A DNA stretch of 38,031 nucleotides, from contig SIBF01000020.1 in NCBI GenBank assembly GCA_009695275.1, positions 1-38,031 on the forward strand. The letters run 5' to 3'. Positions 1-9,356 of this stretch are shown piece by piece (position 1 is the stretch's first letter; every line of letters starts with the position of its first letter). The position numbers were made by a program, and so were the translations under genes. The DNA comes from Pedosphaera sp. Lineage in GTDB: Bacteria; Verrucomicrobiota; Verrucomicrobiia; Limisphaerales; F1-12-MAGs170. The notes beneath the pieces are model-generated. The model saw nothing but the letters and a program-made list of their open reading frames with translations. It was not told the DNA's origin and did no database searches.

Positions 1-151
1 TTCTCCCCTGAGCCCCTCCTGCACACTGCTCCGCAACGCGTGCCGCCCCCGCGCCCCCTTCCGGCCGCCCGACTCAAAACCGTTCCGATCACCGGGATTT
101 CAACTCGCCACTGTTTTTTCACCAGATCCCCATTCTTCTGAGGTGTGGTAC

Positions 152-1123
152 ATGACGAAGATTACTGCGAGAGACTGGTTCAAAAAACGGCCGTGGATCG
201 ATGACCCGTATGCTTCCATTGACGACTACGTCGCAACGGAGGCCCCTTGCAAAGATTACGATCTCAAGAAGCAGCTCGAGCATTGGCGCGACCATGGAAT
301 TGTCATCTTCGAAAACGCCGTGGACACGGCCACGATCGACGCCCTCCTCAGTGACATCGATCATCTGGTTCATCATCCGACGGAGTTTGAAATCACGGTC
401 GAGACTCGCGGGGAATTGCATCGACCGATCAAGGAGGTGACCACCACCGAACTTCTCGATCGGGATCGTCTGAAGATCAACAACCTTCATTTCATCTCCA
501 AGGCCGCGCTCCGCTGCGCGTTGAATCGCTACATTGGTTCCTTCCTCCAGCATGTGTTCAAGGACAACCCTTGCATCCTGCAATCGTTGTTCTTCGTGAA
601 AGGAAGCCAGCAGCCGATTCACCTGGATTATCCCTACGTCCGATGCCAGCAACATATTGCCAACCTCGCCGCATCCTGGGTGGCGCTCGAAGATGTCCAT
701 GAGGACAGCGGTCCCCTCGAGTATTATTGCGGGAGCCATGCTCCGGAGAAGATGCCGTTCTTCGATTGGGGCAACGGCAGCATCCTGATGGAAAACGACT
801 CCAAGCGGGAGCCGCAAGAGTTCTCGAACTACCTTGCAGATCGAGTCAAGAAGCTTGGGATCAAACCCCGAGTTTTCCTTCCCAAGAAGGGAGATTTGCT
901 CATCTGGCACGGATATCTCGCTCATGCGGGAACGACGATCAACGACGCCACACGGACAAGGAAATCCTACGTCACGCATTACACTTCCAAGAATTCCTAT
1001 CCTTCTCTCCACAAGCACAAGGATGCGGATGAGCAGGGCAAACTCTACTCGGAAAATGGAGCCATCTACTATGATGCGCCGTGGACCCAGGGTTGGAAAA
1101 TGCTCCCTTCCTGGAATGCCTGA
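152..1123 (+). CDS. Phytanoyl-CoA dioxygenase (PhyH) family protein
   Basis: ORF 143-1123; ATG at 152 (GTG at 143 also possible). HLDYPYV metal-site region, WVALEDVHEDSGPLEYYCGSH and IWHGYLAHAG motifs are typical of PhyH. Confidence 0.85.
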   Translation: MTKITARDWFKKRPWIDDPYASIDDYVATEAPCKDYDLKKQLEHWRDHGIVIFENAVDTATIDALLSDIDHLVHHPTEFEITVETRGELHRPIKEVTTTELLDRDRLKINNLHFISKAALRCALNRYIGSFLQHVFKDNPCILQSLFFVKGSQQPIHLDYPYVRCQQHIANLAASWVALEDVHEDSGPLEYYCGSHAPEKMPFFDWGNGSILMENDSKREPQEFSNYLADRVKKLGIKPRVFLPKKGDLLIWHGYLAHAGTTINDATRTRKSYVTHYTSKNSYPSLHKHKDADEQGKLYSENGAIYYDAPWTQGWKMLPSWNA

Positions 1124-1193
1124 GGACGAGAGTCTGCGAACTGCTCTTTGTTTCGCCTTTCGCCGGTGCGGGTGAACTGATACAAGTTCTCCC

Positions 1194-2009
1194 ATGCCGA
1201 CTGAATTAAGCATTGGTTTTCTTGGCGCTGGTAAAATGGCGTCCGCTCTCGCAAAAGGTTTCGTCCAGTCCGGACTCGTGGCTGCGGGTCGCATCGTCGC
1301 GAGCGACGTGATGAAAGCTGCGAGGCAAAGCTTCACGCAATCCACTCGCGGGAAAGCAGCGGCATCCAATGTCGATGTCCTCGAAGCTGCGAGCACGCTC
1401 ATTCTCGCGGTGAAGCCGGATCAGGTGGACGACCTGCTGGCTGAGATCAAGCCTCACTTTACTTCCAAACATCTGCTCATCTCGATCGCCGCCGGAGTCA
1501 CGCTGGCAAGACTGGAATCAGGTCTGGGCGACGGAGCCAGAGTGGTCCGCGTGATGCCGAATACGCCGGCACTCGTGGGAGCGTGCGCGGCCGCTTTCGC
1601 GACTGGAAAGGCTGCCAGGGCCGAGGATGGGCAATTGGTCCTGCGCCTCTTCTCAGCGGTGGGCATCGCGTTTCAGACGAAGGAATCGTTGCTTGACGCC
1701 GTGACCGGATTGAGTGGCAGCGGGCCCGCTTACGCTTGCCTGATCATCGAAGCATTGAGCGACGGTGGTGTGGCCGCTGGACTGCCACGGGAGGTCGCGA
1801 CGAAACTTGCCGCCCAAACGCTGCTTGGCTCCGCAAAAATGGTTCTTGAAACCGGGCTCCACCCCGGAGTGTTGAAGGACATGGTGACCAGCCCCGGTGG
1901 CACAACCATCGAGGGATTGCATGAATTGGAGAAAGGTGGACTTCGCGCAGCGCTGATGAATGCGGTGCGCGCGGCGACTGAGAAATCAAAGAAACTCGGC
2001 CAGCGTTAA
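1194..2009 (+). CDS. proC: Pyrroline-5-carboxylate reductase
   Basis: N-terminal Rossmann GFLGAGKMASALAKG, VRVMPNTPALVG, and C-terminal VTGLSGSGPAY / VTSPGGTTIEGLHELE ProC signatures. Confidence 0.95.
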   Translation: MPTELSIGFLGAGKMASALAKGFVQSGLVAAGRIVASDVMKAARQSFTQSTRGKAAASNVDVLEAASTLILAVKPDQVDDLLAEIKPHFTSKHLLISIAAGVTLARLESGLGDGARVVRVMPNTPALVGACAAAFATGKAARAEDGQLVLRLFSAVGIAFQTKESLLDAVTGLSGSGPAYACLIIEALSDGGVAAGLPREVATKLAAQTLLGSAKMVLETGLHPGVLKDMVTSPGGTTIEGLHELEKGGLRAALMNAVRAATEKSKKLGQR

Positions 2010-2081
2010 AAGATGGCGCGCTCCCAAGGTGAGGCGGGGCGATCTCTCATCCACCGCAGCCCGGTAACTTGACACGATGAC

Positions 2082-3302
2082 ATGACTTTTCCTCCCCCCA
2101 CTCCTGGACAAGCCCGGATCCTTTGGGCGGCGTTGACCGGTCTGGCGCTCGCACTGATCCTCGCGCTCCTCATTGGCACCGTGTGGGGCCTTGGCCAGGT
2201 GCTGAACACGCTTGCTCCCGTGCTCTGGCCCATCGCCGTCGCCGGGATCATCGCTTACCTCCTTGATCCGGTTGTGGACATGATGGAGCGTCGGCATGTG
2301 CCCCGGCCTCGTGCGATCTTGTGCGTCTTCGCCCTCGCCGTGCTCATTGTCGGAGGAGTGGCGGCGAGCGTGGTGCCGCATCTGGTTCGCGAAACCGGCG
2401 ACCTGGTCAGTAACGTTCCAGCCTACTCAACCAGGCTACAGGAGCGTGTTGAAGTGTGGGTTAACAATCCTCCCACGCTCGTGCGTCGTTTCTTCGATCC
2501 GGTCAAAACCTCGCTCACTGGAACGAACGCGCCACCGGCCGGCACCTCTGGAGCGTCAACGACCGAGGCCCGGCCCGCGAGCCCGTTATCGACCATCGAT
2601 TGGTCTGCGCTTTTGGGAGGAGACTCGGCGAAATCCGCCGCCGAATGGCTGACCAAGGCGCTTGGCCGGGCTGCGAAGTGGTTGTTTGGCCAGTTCAATC
2701 TCGTGGCCTCCTTCTTTGGAGTGATCGCAGGGCTGGCGCTGGTGCCAGTGTACGCGTTCTATCTGCTGCTCGAGAAGCGAGGCATCCAGAGCAATTGGCC
2801 GGATTACCTTCCAGTGTCCAAGTCCGGTTTCAAAGACGAACTGGTATTCGTGCTGCGATCAATCAACGACTATCTAATCGTTTTCTTCAGGGGGCAGGTG
2901 CTGGTTGCCACCTGCGATGGCATTCTCTACGGCTTCGGATTCCTCGCCATTGGATTGCCTTACGCCTTGTTGCTCGGTGCTCTCGCCGTGCCGTTGACGA
3001 TGATCCCATTCCTCGGCGCCATCGTTACCTGCGCCACCGCAGTCGTGCTTGCCGTGATTCAGTACGGCGATTGGTTGCATCCTGCGTTGGTGCTGGGCGT
3101 CTTCGGCATCGTACAGTCGGTTGAAGGCCTCGTCATCCAGCCCAAGATCATCGGCGACCGAGTCGGGCTTCACCCGTTGACGATCATCATTGCTGTCATG
3201 GCGGGAACGACTCTGTTGGGCGGCTTGCTTGGAGGGATACTTGCCATCCCGCTGACCGCCGCGCTGCGAGTCCTGATGTTTCGTTACGTTTGGAAACACT
3301 GA
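2082..3302 (+). CDS. AI-2E family transporter (permease)
   Basis: Multiple hydrophobic helices; LWPIAVAGIIAYLLDPVVDMMERR and PYALLLGALAVPLTMIPFLGAIV...VEGLVIQPKIIGDRVGLHPLTIIIAVMAG are typical of the family. Confidence 0.9.
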   Translation: MTFPPPTPGQARILWAALTGLALALILALLIGTVWGLGQVLNTLAPVLWPIAVAGIIAYLLDPVVDMMERRHVPRPRAILCVFALAVLIVGGVAASVVPHLVRETGDLVSNVPAYSTRLQERVEVWVNNPPTLVRRFFDPVKTSLTGTNAPPAGTSGASTTEARPASPLSTIDWSALLGGDSAKSAAEWLTKALGRAAKWLFGQFNLVASFFGVIAGLALVPVYAFYLLLEKRGIQSNWPDYLPVSKSGFKDELVFVLRSINDYLIVFFRGQVLVATCDGILYGFGFLAIGLPYALLLGALAVPLTMIPFLGAIVTCATAVVLAVIQYGDWLHPALVLGVFGIVQSVEGLVIQPKIIGDRVGLHPLTIIIAVMAGTTLLGGLLGGILAIPLTAALRVLMFRYVWKH

Positions 3303-3314
3303 ACCGAAGCTTGA

Positions 3315-3443
3315 ATCAACTAATAGGGCTATCCAGTTGACTCTTGTGGCCTGCAAATTGCCCCAACCGGTGGGGTGTTTAAGGGCAAACTGGCTACCAG
3401 CCGTTGCGTCACAAGAGTCAAGTGCATAGGCCTATCAACTAAT
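3315..3443. mobile_element. MITE-like element: 109-bp core (3325-3433) with 24-bp imperfect terminal inverted repeats flanked by an exact 10-bp direct repeat ATCAACTAAT
   Basis: Left TIR AGGGCTATCCAGTTGACTCTTGTG (3325-3348) vs reverse complement of right arm AGGCCTATGCACTTGACTCTTGTG (3410-3433): 21/24 identical. Direct repeats at 3315-3324 and 3434-3443 abut the TIRs exactly. Confidence 0.75.
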
Positions 3444-3821
3444 TTGATCAACGCCGTCAATCAGCCGAATCCATGCAACAGGAGCGCGGGATTCATTCCG
3501 CGTGGATATCCGAACAATTGATGGTTTGGGCTTGACGAGATTCCATACGGTCGAAAACCAGCTCACTGGAAAGTGACCACCGCGAAGAGCAAGGTGTCGC
3601 AGTGGAAATCTCCAGCCCAGTTGGGCTTTCCACACCGTTGTGGAATGAATTCCGCGCTCCAATCTCATCGCTACCCTTAGCGCGACCGGACGACTGCGAC
3701 ATCGTAACAAAGATCGATGTCCGTCTCGCACTCAGCACCGTTGAGGGATTTCTTCTTTCGTTGGAGCAGAAGTCACTGTGCCCTATTTCCAATTTGGAAA
3801 GGTGTGACCCCGGGTGAGATG

Positions 3822-3852
3822 AAAAAAATACGCCAGCGATTGCTCGCTGGCG
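3822..3852 (-). terminator. Rho-independent terminator of the minus-strand HtrA gene
   Basis: Perfect 9-bp stem CGCCAGCGA/TCGCTGGCG (3831-3839/3844-3852), 4-nt loop, A7 at 3822-3828 on + (U-run on the transcript), ~25 bp after the stop. Confidence 0.9.
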
Positions 3853-3877
3853 CACTCTCGCAAACAGGCGTGGGAGG

Positions 3878-5455
3878 CTATTCCACCTTGTCCTTGAGAA
3901 TCCTGAACTCGGATGCTCCGTCCTTCGCCTTGGTCAGGCTCAGGAGCACACCCTTGTTGCTGACACTTTTTATCGCGTCGCTAAATTGTCGCGCGGTCTT
4001 CACCGGTTTGTGATTGGCCTCGCTAATGAGGTCGCCAGTTTGGATCCCTGCGCGAGCCGCAGGTGTTCCGGGTTCGACTTCGATCACGATGACGCCCTCC
4101 TGCGGCTCGATGTTGAATTTCTTCGCCAGTTCCTTGGTGGCCGTTTCCACTTTCAATCCAAGAAAGCGAGGTTGTGCCTCTTCGGGTATGGCTCGCATTC
4201 TTGCGGGAACGGCAAGGTTCTCCTCGGGCCATTCGTCGGATTTGACCTGGACCTTGATGGGTTTGTTGTTGCGGACGACATCCAGGGTCAGTTTCGAGCC
4301 GACACTCTTTGAGCGCACCGCGTTCCGCAGTTCCTGGGCGTTGTTGACCTTGACTCCTTCGATGCGGGTGATGACGTCCGCCGGTCTGAGTTCGGATTTG
4401 TATGCCGGTCCTCGTGGGTCGATGCGCTCGACGACCACGCCGTCCTCGAGCCCTTCAGCAAAACTCCGGAAATCAGGATAATCCTTCAACGGCACCACGC
4501 CGATCCCCAACCATGCGCGCTTGAATCGGCCATCGGAGATCAATTGTTCCGCGACGGTGCGCGCGAGGTTTATGGGGACCGCGAACCCAATCCCTGTGTT
4601 GAGCCCGCGGATCATCGTGTTGATGCCGATCACTTCGCCCTCGATATTTACGAGCGGGCCTCCGCTATTGCCGGGGTTGATGCTGGCGTCGGTCTGAATG
4701 AAATCCTGATCCATCGATGATCCCAGCGGCGTCATGAAACTGCGGACAACGTGATTGCGCCCTTTGGCGCTGACGTGGCCGAAGGTTACGCTGTAATCCA
4801 ATTCAAATGGCGCACCAATGGCGATGGCGAACTCGCCGACACGTGTCTTGGAGGAGTCGCCCAGTTGAGCGGGTATCAATTCCGCTCCCTCGATCTTCAA
4901 AACCGCGATGTCTGATTGCGGATCGATGCCACGAATGGTCGCCTTGAGTTTCCTGCCGTCCCGGAGTCGCACACGGATGGCTTGTGCGCCCTCGACGACA
5001 TGTGTGTTGGTAAGCACGTAGCCTTCCTTGCGAATGGCGATACCTGACCCGCTGCCGTCGTATTCGGGTTCGCCATCATCCAATTGCTTCTGACGCCGCT
5101 CGAGTTCGCGCTTGCGGCCATCCAGCCATTTCTTGCGTGTCTCGGGGGGCATCATCTCAAGGAGCGGATGGTTCTCATCAATGTCCATGGCTTCCGGCGC
5201 TCTGGCTACCTCGACAACCACGACGGATGGCGAAACTTTCTCGGCAACATCGATAAACGCCTGGTTCAACTGGCGCGCGATGTCCAGCGTCGCCGACCGG
5301 GCTTCCGCTCCGAACGCCAGGCGCGGAAACAGGAGCACACTTAAAAGAAAGAGCTGCCAATGATGTCGCCGTGAGCGCACGGGCAATTGAGTTTTCAGTG
5401 TGGGCATTGTGATCGTCTTCATTTCATTCGAGTCTATCGGCGTGAAAACGTTCAA
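3878..5455 (-). CDS. HtrA/Deg-family trypsin-like serine protease with two PDZ domains
   Basis: Catalytic triad contexts TNTHVV, SDIAVLK, NPGNSGGPL; two C-terminal PDZ-like segments (LGIGVVPL..., GVIVIEVEPGTPAARAGIQTGD). N-terminal signal-like region. Confidence 0.93.
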   Translation of the reverse strand: MNVFTPIDSNEMKTITMPTLKTQLPVRSRRHHWQLFLLSVLLFPRLAFGAEARSATLDIARQLNQAFIDVAEKVSPSVVVVEVARAPEAMDIDENHPLLEMMPPETRKKWLDGRKRELERRQKQLDDGEPEYDGSGSGIAIRKEGYVLTNTHVVEGAQAIRVRLRDGRKLKATIRGIDPQSDIAVLKIEGAELIPAQLGDSSKTRVGEFAIAIGAPFELDYSVTFGHVSAKGRNHVVRSFMTPLGSSMDQDFIQTDASINPGNSGGPLVNIEGEVIGINTMIRGLNTGIGFAVPINLARTVAEQLISDGRFKRAWLGIGVVPLKDYPDFRSFAEGLEDGVVVERIDPRGPAYKSELRPADVITRIEGVKVNNAQELRNAVRSKSVGSKLTLDVVRNNKPIKVQVKSDEWPEENLAVPARMRAIPEEAQPRFLGLKVETATKELAKKFNIEPQEGVIVIEVEPGTPAARAGIQTGDLISEANHKPVKTARQFSDAIKSVSNKGVLLSLTKAKDGASEFRILKDKVE

Positions 5456-5565
5456 ACAATGATCAGCCTTTGATTGATCGCTGTTCCGCAGGGCCGGATC
5501 TCAACCAGCAGGATTTGACGATGGCCCGGCAGTTCACAGTTCACTGGTGAGTTTCCGTTTTTGAA

Positions 5566-5800
5566 TGCATCAGGCTCGAAAGAGGGGTTGTTTCCGTCGC
5601 GTGTTCCATCTCTGTTCGAGGTGCCGACTCACCACTGCGAACAGCGCCGCCTGCTGTCGGCGCACTCCATACGCTGACGCGATAAACCACGCTCCTCTTG
5701 CCACCAACACCCTTGAGCCTCGCGAAGTGCATGGAGTGCGACGCTCCCAAGCGCCGCCGTTTTAGCTCCACGCGCTGACGAGGACGCAGTTCTAAAATTT
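5566..5800. repeat. Possible degenerate dispersed repeat with internal inverted and direct repetition
   Basis: GCACTCCAT (5662-5670) pairs with ATGGAGTGC (5731-5739); CTCCAnnCGCTGACG occurs near 5666 and again near 5766; GCGCCGCC repeated at 5644 and 5751. Confidence 0.4.
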
Positions 5801-5838
5801 TCGCCCGTGGCGCTGGCGGGAGCGGAATGCTTTCGTGG

Positions 5839-7020
5839 CTACTTCTTCAAGCCGCGCACAAACTTATCCATCCGATCGAGACCCTTCTCGATGTTCGCGA
5901 GGCTGGTGGCGTAACTGATCCGAAGATAATCGTCCGCGCCAAAGGCAATGCCCGGAACGGCGGCTACTTTTTCCTGTTCGAGCAGGCGCGCACAAAACTC
6001 AGATGACTTCAAGCCAGTGCCCGAAATGTTCGGGAAAAGGTAGAAAGCGCCCTTGGAATTCACGCAGGTCACACCGGGCATTGCGCTCAACATTTGCCAC
6101 GCGCGAGTGCGTCGGCGGGCGTAATCGACAAGCCAGCCCTTGAGGTGGTCTTGAGGGCCGGTCAGAGCGGCGACCGCGCCTTTCTGGGCGAAGCTGGTTG
6201 GATTGCTTGTGCTGTGACTTTGAACTGCATCAATCGCCCTGGCGATGGGCTCGGGCGCCGCGAGAAAGCCAAGCCGCCATCCCGTCATGCTCCAGGCCTT
6301 GGCAAACCCATGCACTACGATTGTGTGATCGTAGTGCGCCTGGGAAAGGCTCGCGACGCTCTTGTGTTCGGCGCCGTCGTAAAGCAGGTGTTCGTAAATC
6401 TCATCGCTCATGATGAGCACGCCTTTCTCGACGCAGATGTCTCCAAGAGTTTTGATCTCCGCTGGCGAATAAACCGTGCCCGTCGGGTTGCTCGGCGAAT
6501 TCAAAATGAAGAGTCGAGTGCGAGGCGTGATGGCAGCGCGGAGCTGCTCTGGCGTGATTTTGAATTCGGACCTGTCGGTCGTGGCAACGATGACCGGCGT
6601 GGCTCCGGCCAGTTTCACCATTTCCGGATAGCTCAACCAGTAGGGTGAAGGAATGATGACCTCGTCGCCTTCTTCGCATGTGGCGAGAATGACGTTGTAG
6701 CAGGAGTGTTTGCCGCCGCACGAGACGATGATCTGGCCGGGTTTGTAGGTGAGACCGTTCTCGCGCTTGAATTTATCCGCGATGGCCTGGCGCAATTCAG
6801 GGATGCCGCTGCTCGGTGTGTACTTTGTGAAACCATCATTCAAAGCCTTGATCGCTGCGTCCTTGATGTGTTGTGGAGTGTCAAAGTCGGGCTCGCCAGC
6901 ACCGAAGCCAACGACGTCCATTCCCTCGGCCTTCATCTGCTTGGCCTTCGAGTCGATGGCCAGAGTGAGCGAGGGGGCAAGGGAGGCGGCGCGCTTCGAG
7001 ATCTTGTAGTTCATAAGCAA
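5839..7020 (-). CDS. Pyridoxal-phosphate-dependent class I/II aminotransferase (aspartate aminotransferase type)
   Basis: GAGEPDFDTPQHI, LNSPSNPTGTVYS, DEIYEHLLYDG, Schiff-base region HGFAKAWSMTGWRLGF. Confidence 0.93.
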   Translation of the reverse strand: MLMNYKISKRAASLAPSLTLAIDSKAKQMKAEGMDVVGFGAGEPDFDTPQHIKDAAIKALNDGFTKYTPSSGIPELRQAIADKFKRENGLTYKPGQIIVSCGGKHSCYNVILATCEEGDEVIIPSPYWLSYPEMVKLAGATPVIVATTDRSEFKITPEQLRAAITPRTRLFILNSPSNPTGTVYSPAEIKTLGDICVEKGVLIMSDEIYEHLLYDGAEHKSVASLSQAHYDHTIVVHGFAKAWSMTGWRLGFLAAPEPIARAIDAVQSHSTSNPTSFAQKGAVAALTGPQDHLKGWLVDYARRRTRAWQMLSAMPGVTCVNSKGAFYLFPNISGTGLKSSEFCARLLEQEKVAAVPGIAFGADDYLRISYATSLANIEKGLDRMDKFVRGLKK

Positions 7021-7153
7021 AGTGGGCGAGAGGCTAGCCCTCGGCGACTCCGACGCAAGAGGGAAAACGGGAGGAGATGGAACTAAAGAAATGACTCAGA
7101 AACTTCATTTTCCATGACAACCCTGTGTCGGTTGCGGCACCATTTCACCGCCA

Positions 7154-9199
7154 ATGAATATTACTGCCCTTATCCATGCTAGTTCTACAGTTTTCAAACA
7201 AGCTTTCAACCGGATCTCCCTGCGGATTCCTTGTCTGGTTGCCTGGTTCGTCAGTTGGATTTTCTTCACCACAGACTCCGGGGCGCAGTCATTAAAACTG
7301 CAATTGGCGAGCCAGGACGGGAGTGTCACGCGCTTCAGCGTGAGCGGCGCGAATGTTCCCAATGTCAATTTGCAAGGCTCGTTCGACCTGGAGAATTGGT
7401 TTCTCCTTCAGTCCGCCACACCGGTTCAGGGCCAGGCCAGTTTCGCTCACACGAATGCCGAGCCGATTGACGTCTGGTTTTACCGGGCCGTCGCCGAGCC
7501 AGCACCCGTGCCGGTCAACGTGGGTCCGCAACCCGACGCGAGCCAGTCCGCCGGTGCGGTGATCACACCGGAACAGGGCGGGCAGCTTGAGATCACCGAT
7601 ACCCGGGGCGTCTTCTACCAGTTCACCGTGCGGAGCAATCTGGTGCGGGAACCGGTGGTGGTGCGTATGACCGTGATCACCAATTTCACCGCCATGCCAT
7701 TGGAGAATCGCTTCCGGGCGGCGGTGGTCTTCGAGCCGGACGGCTTCGAGTTTCGCGGCCCAGCGGAATTGAAGATCCGATTTCCCGAGCCGATGCCCGA
7801 GTTGGAAATGGTCGGTTATGCTTTCAACGGCGCGGGCGGGGAGTTTCACCTCAAGCCTTGGGAGACGGCGACCAACGAGGTCACACTCACGGTTTCGCAC
7901 TTCAGTGGGGCGGGGGTGAACGCGGAATCCTTCCCACCGGCTGGAAATCCCAATTTGAATTACCAGAATGCGAGGACCACCTCGCGCGACGCGATCCGTG
8001 ATGCCGATCAGTGGGCGGGCGACCGCTACCGGCAACTCCATGAAAGGCATATAAATGGCCGTCTAACGGACCAGGGCTTTCTGGAAAAGCTCCAGGAAAC
8101 GAAGTATATCCGTCGTCGCATTGTTTTCACAGATGGCATCCGCCCTCTCCTGGCTGCCGCTGCCAGGAATTGTGATATAGGTCGATTGGTTTTGAGCCGC
8201 ATGGACCAGCTTGAAGGAGAATCAGGAGAGCCTTACGGACAAAGCCTTGAATTCAGAGAGGTCGGAAAACTGGCTCCCCTGGTCCGTTGCAATTGCGCGC
8301 ACGAGTACATCGAAAGATGCGAGAAAGACCCCAGCTCATCCGGCACTTCGGCAAACCTGGGTTTGACCGATACGCTTCTGGACATCGAGTTGATGACTGG
8401 CAGGACAGACGCCCAAGGATGCGATCTCGGCTCCGACAATCAGATGTTTGAGCGGCTGGCCAAAGCCCCCTGCCACAAGGCCTGGGAAGGCACGGTCAGG
8501 TTTGAACGGACGGAGATTGAGGAATGGGTGGCCGGGCAGGCTGATTCCTCGGGTGGCTTCTAGGTCCGCAAAGAAGTCCGGAATCAACTCAGCTATGTCG
8601 GACGGATCACTGCTCTCAAAGAACGGGATGGCGACGTAATGGATGATGGATCCACCTGGGCTGCGTGGATTTTCAAACTGAACGGAAAGTTATCCGCCAG
8701 CTTGCGGGATTTGGGGACAGCCATCTCGGGGATTCCTGACTGGACGGTGACCGAAACAGATCTCACGGCAGGCGCCACGGGCATGCAGGCGGAGGGGGAG
8801 CTTTTTCTCCGCTTCGAGAACGGCGCTTTCTCCTTCGTCTCCGCCGCCGCCGGTCTTGATGCGATCAAGTACAAGATGCCGAAGAAATACACGACCGAGC
8901 GGAAGGTGGAGTGTCGAATCCAATGCCGGCCATCAGAAGATCCAGGCAATTGTCAAATCCGGAAGAACAATTGCCCGAAACCGATTCCTCCGGAAACGAA
9001 ACCTGACGGGAATGACACACTCTCGTTCGCCTCATCGGTAAACCGCGACACCCTTGCCGATCAAATCAGCTTTGAGAAGGGAACACTGAGGATCAAATTC
9101 CACAGAATCATTGTGAGTTCTCTGCCAGAGGGATTCACCGGAAGGCACACAACTGACGAACGGACGACAATCCAGCTTTGGCGCGGGGCCGCGCCCTGA
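7154..9199 (+). pseudogene. Secreted/surface protein of unknown function; one continuous frame interrupted by an in-frame TAG at 8561-8563
   Basis: ORFs 7154-8563 and 8639-9199 are in the same frame. The 25 codons 8564-8638 are also open (VRKEVRNQLSYVGRITALKERDGDV), so a single amber separates the halves. N-terminal hydrophobic signal-like segment. Confidence 0.65.
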
Positions 9200-9356
9200 T
9201 TTTAGCTCGATCAGCCTCGGTTTGTGAAAAGCGGCAATGCTGAAACGCCTGTAAGTTTCACCACAGGCGCGGTAATGGCCGGAAACCTCACTCACTGCGG
9301 CATCCCAACTTCAAAATCTCTGCGCTTCACGTCTGGCGACTTTAAGAGGTCTTCTC

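Noticed and set aside
119-1402. 427-aa minus-strand ORF
   Set aside because: Antisense to the PhyH gene and the start of proC, both with clear family signatures; composition is typical of an antisense shadow frame.
7292-8050. 252-aa minus-strand ORF
   Set aside because: Antisense shadow of the secreted protein frame; no motifs.
9246-9269. CGCCTGT/ACAGGCG hairpin after the interrupted secreted-protein gene
   Set aside because: 7-bp stem with a 10-nt loop and no U-run; too weak to call a terminator.
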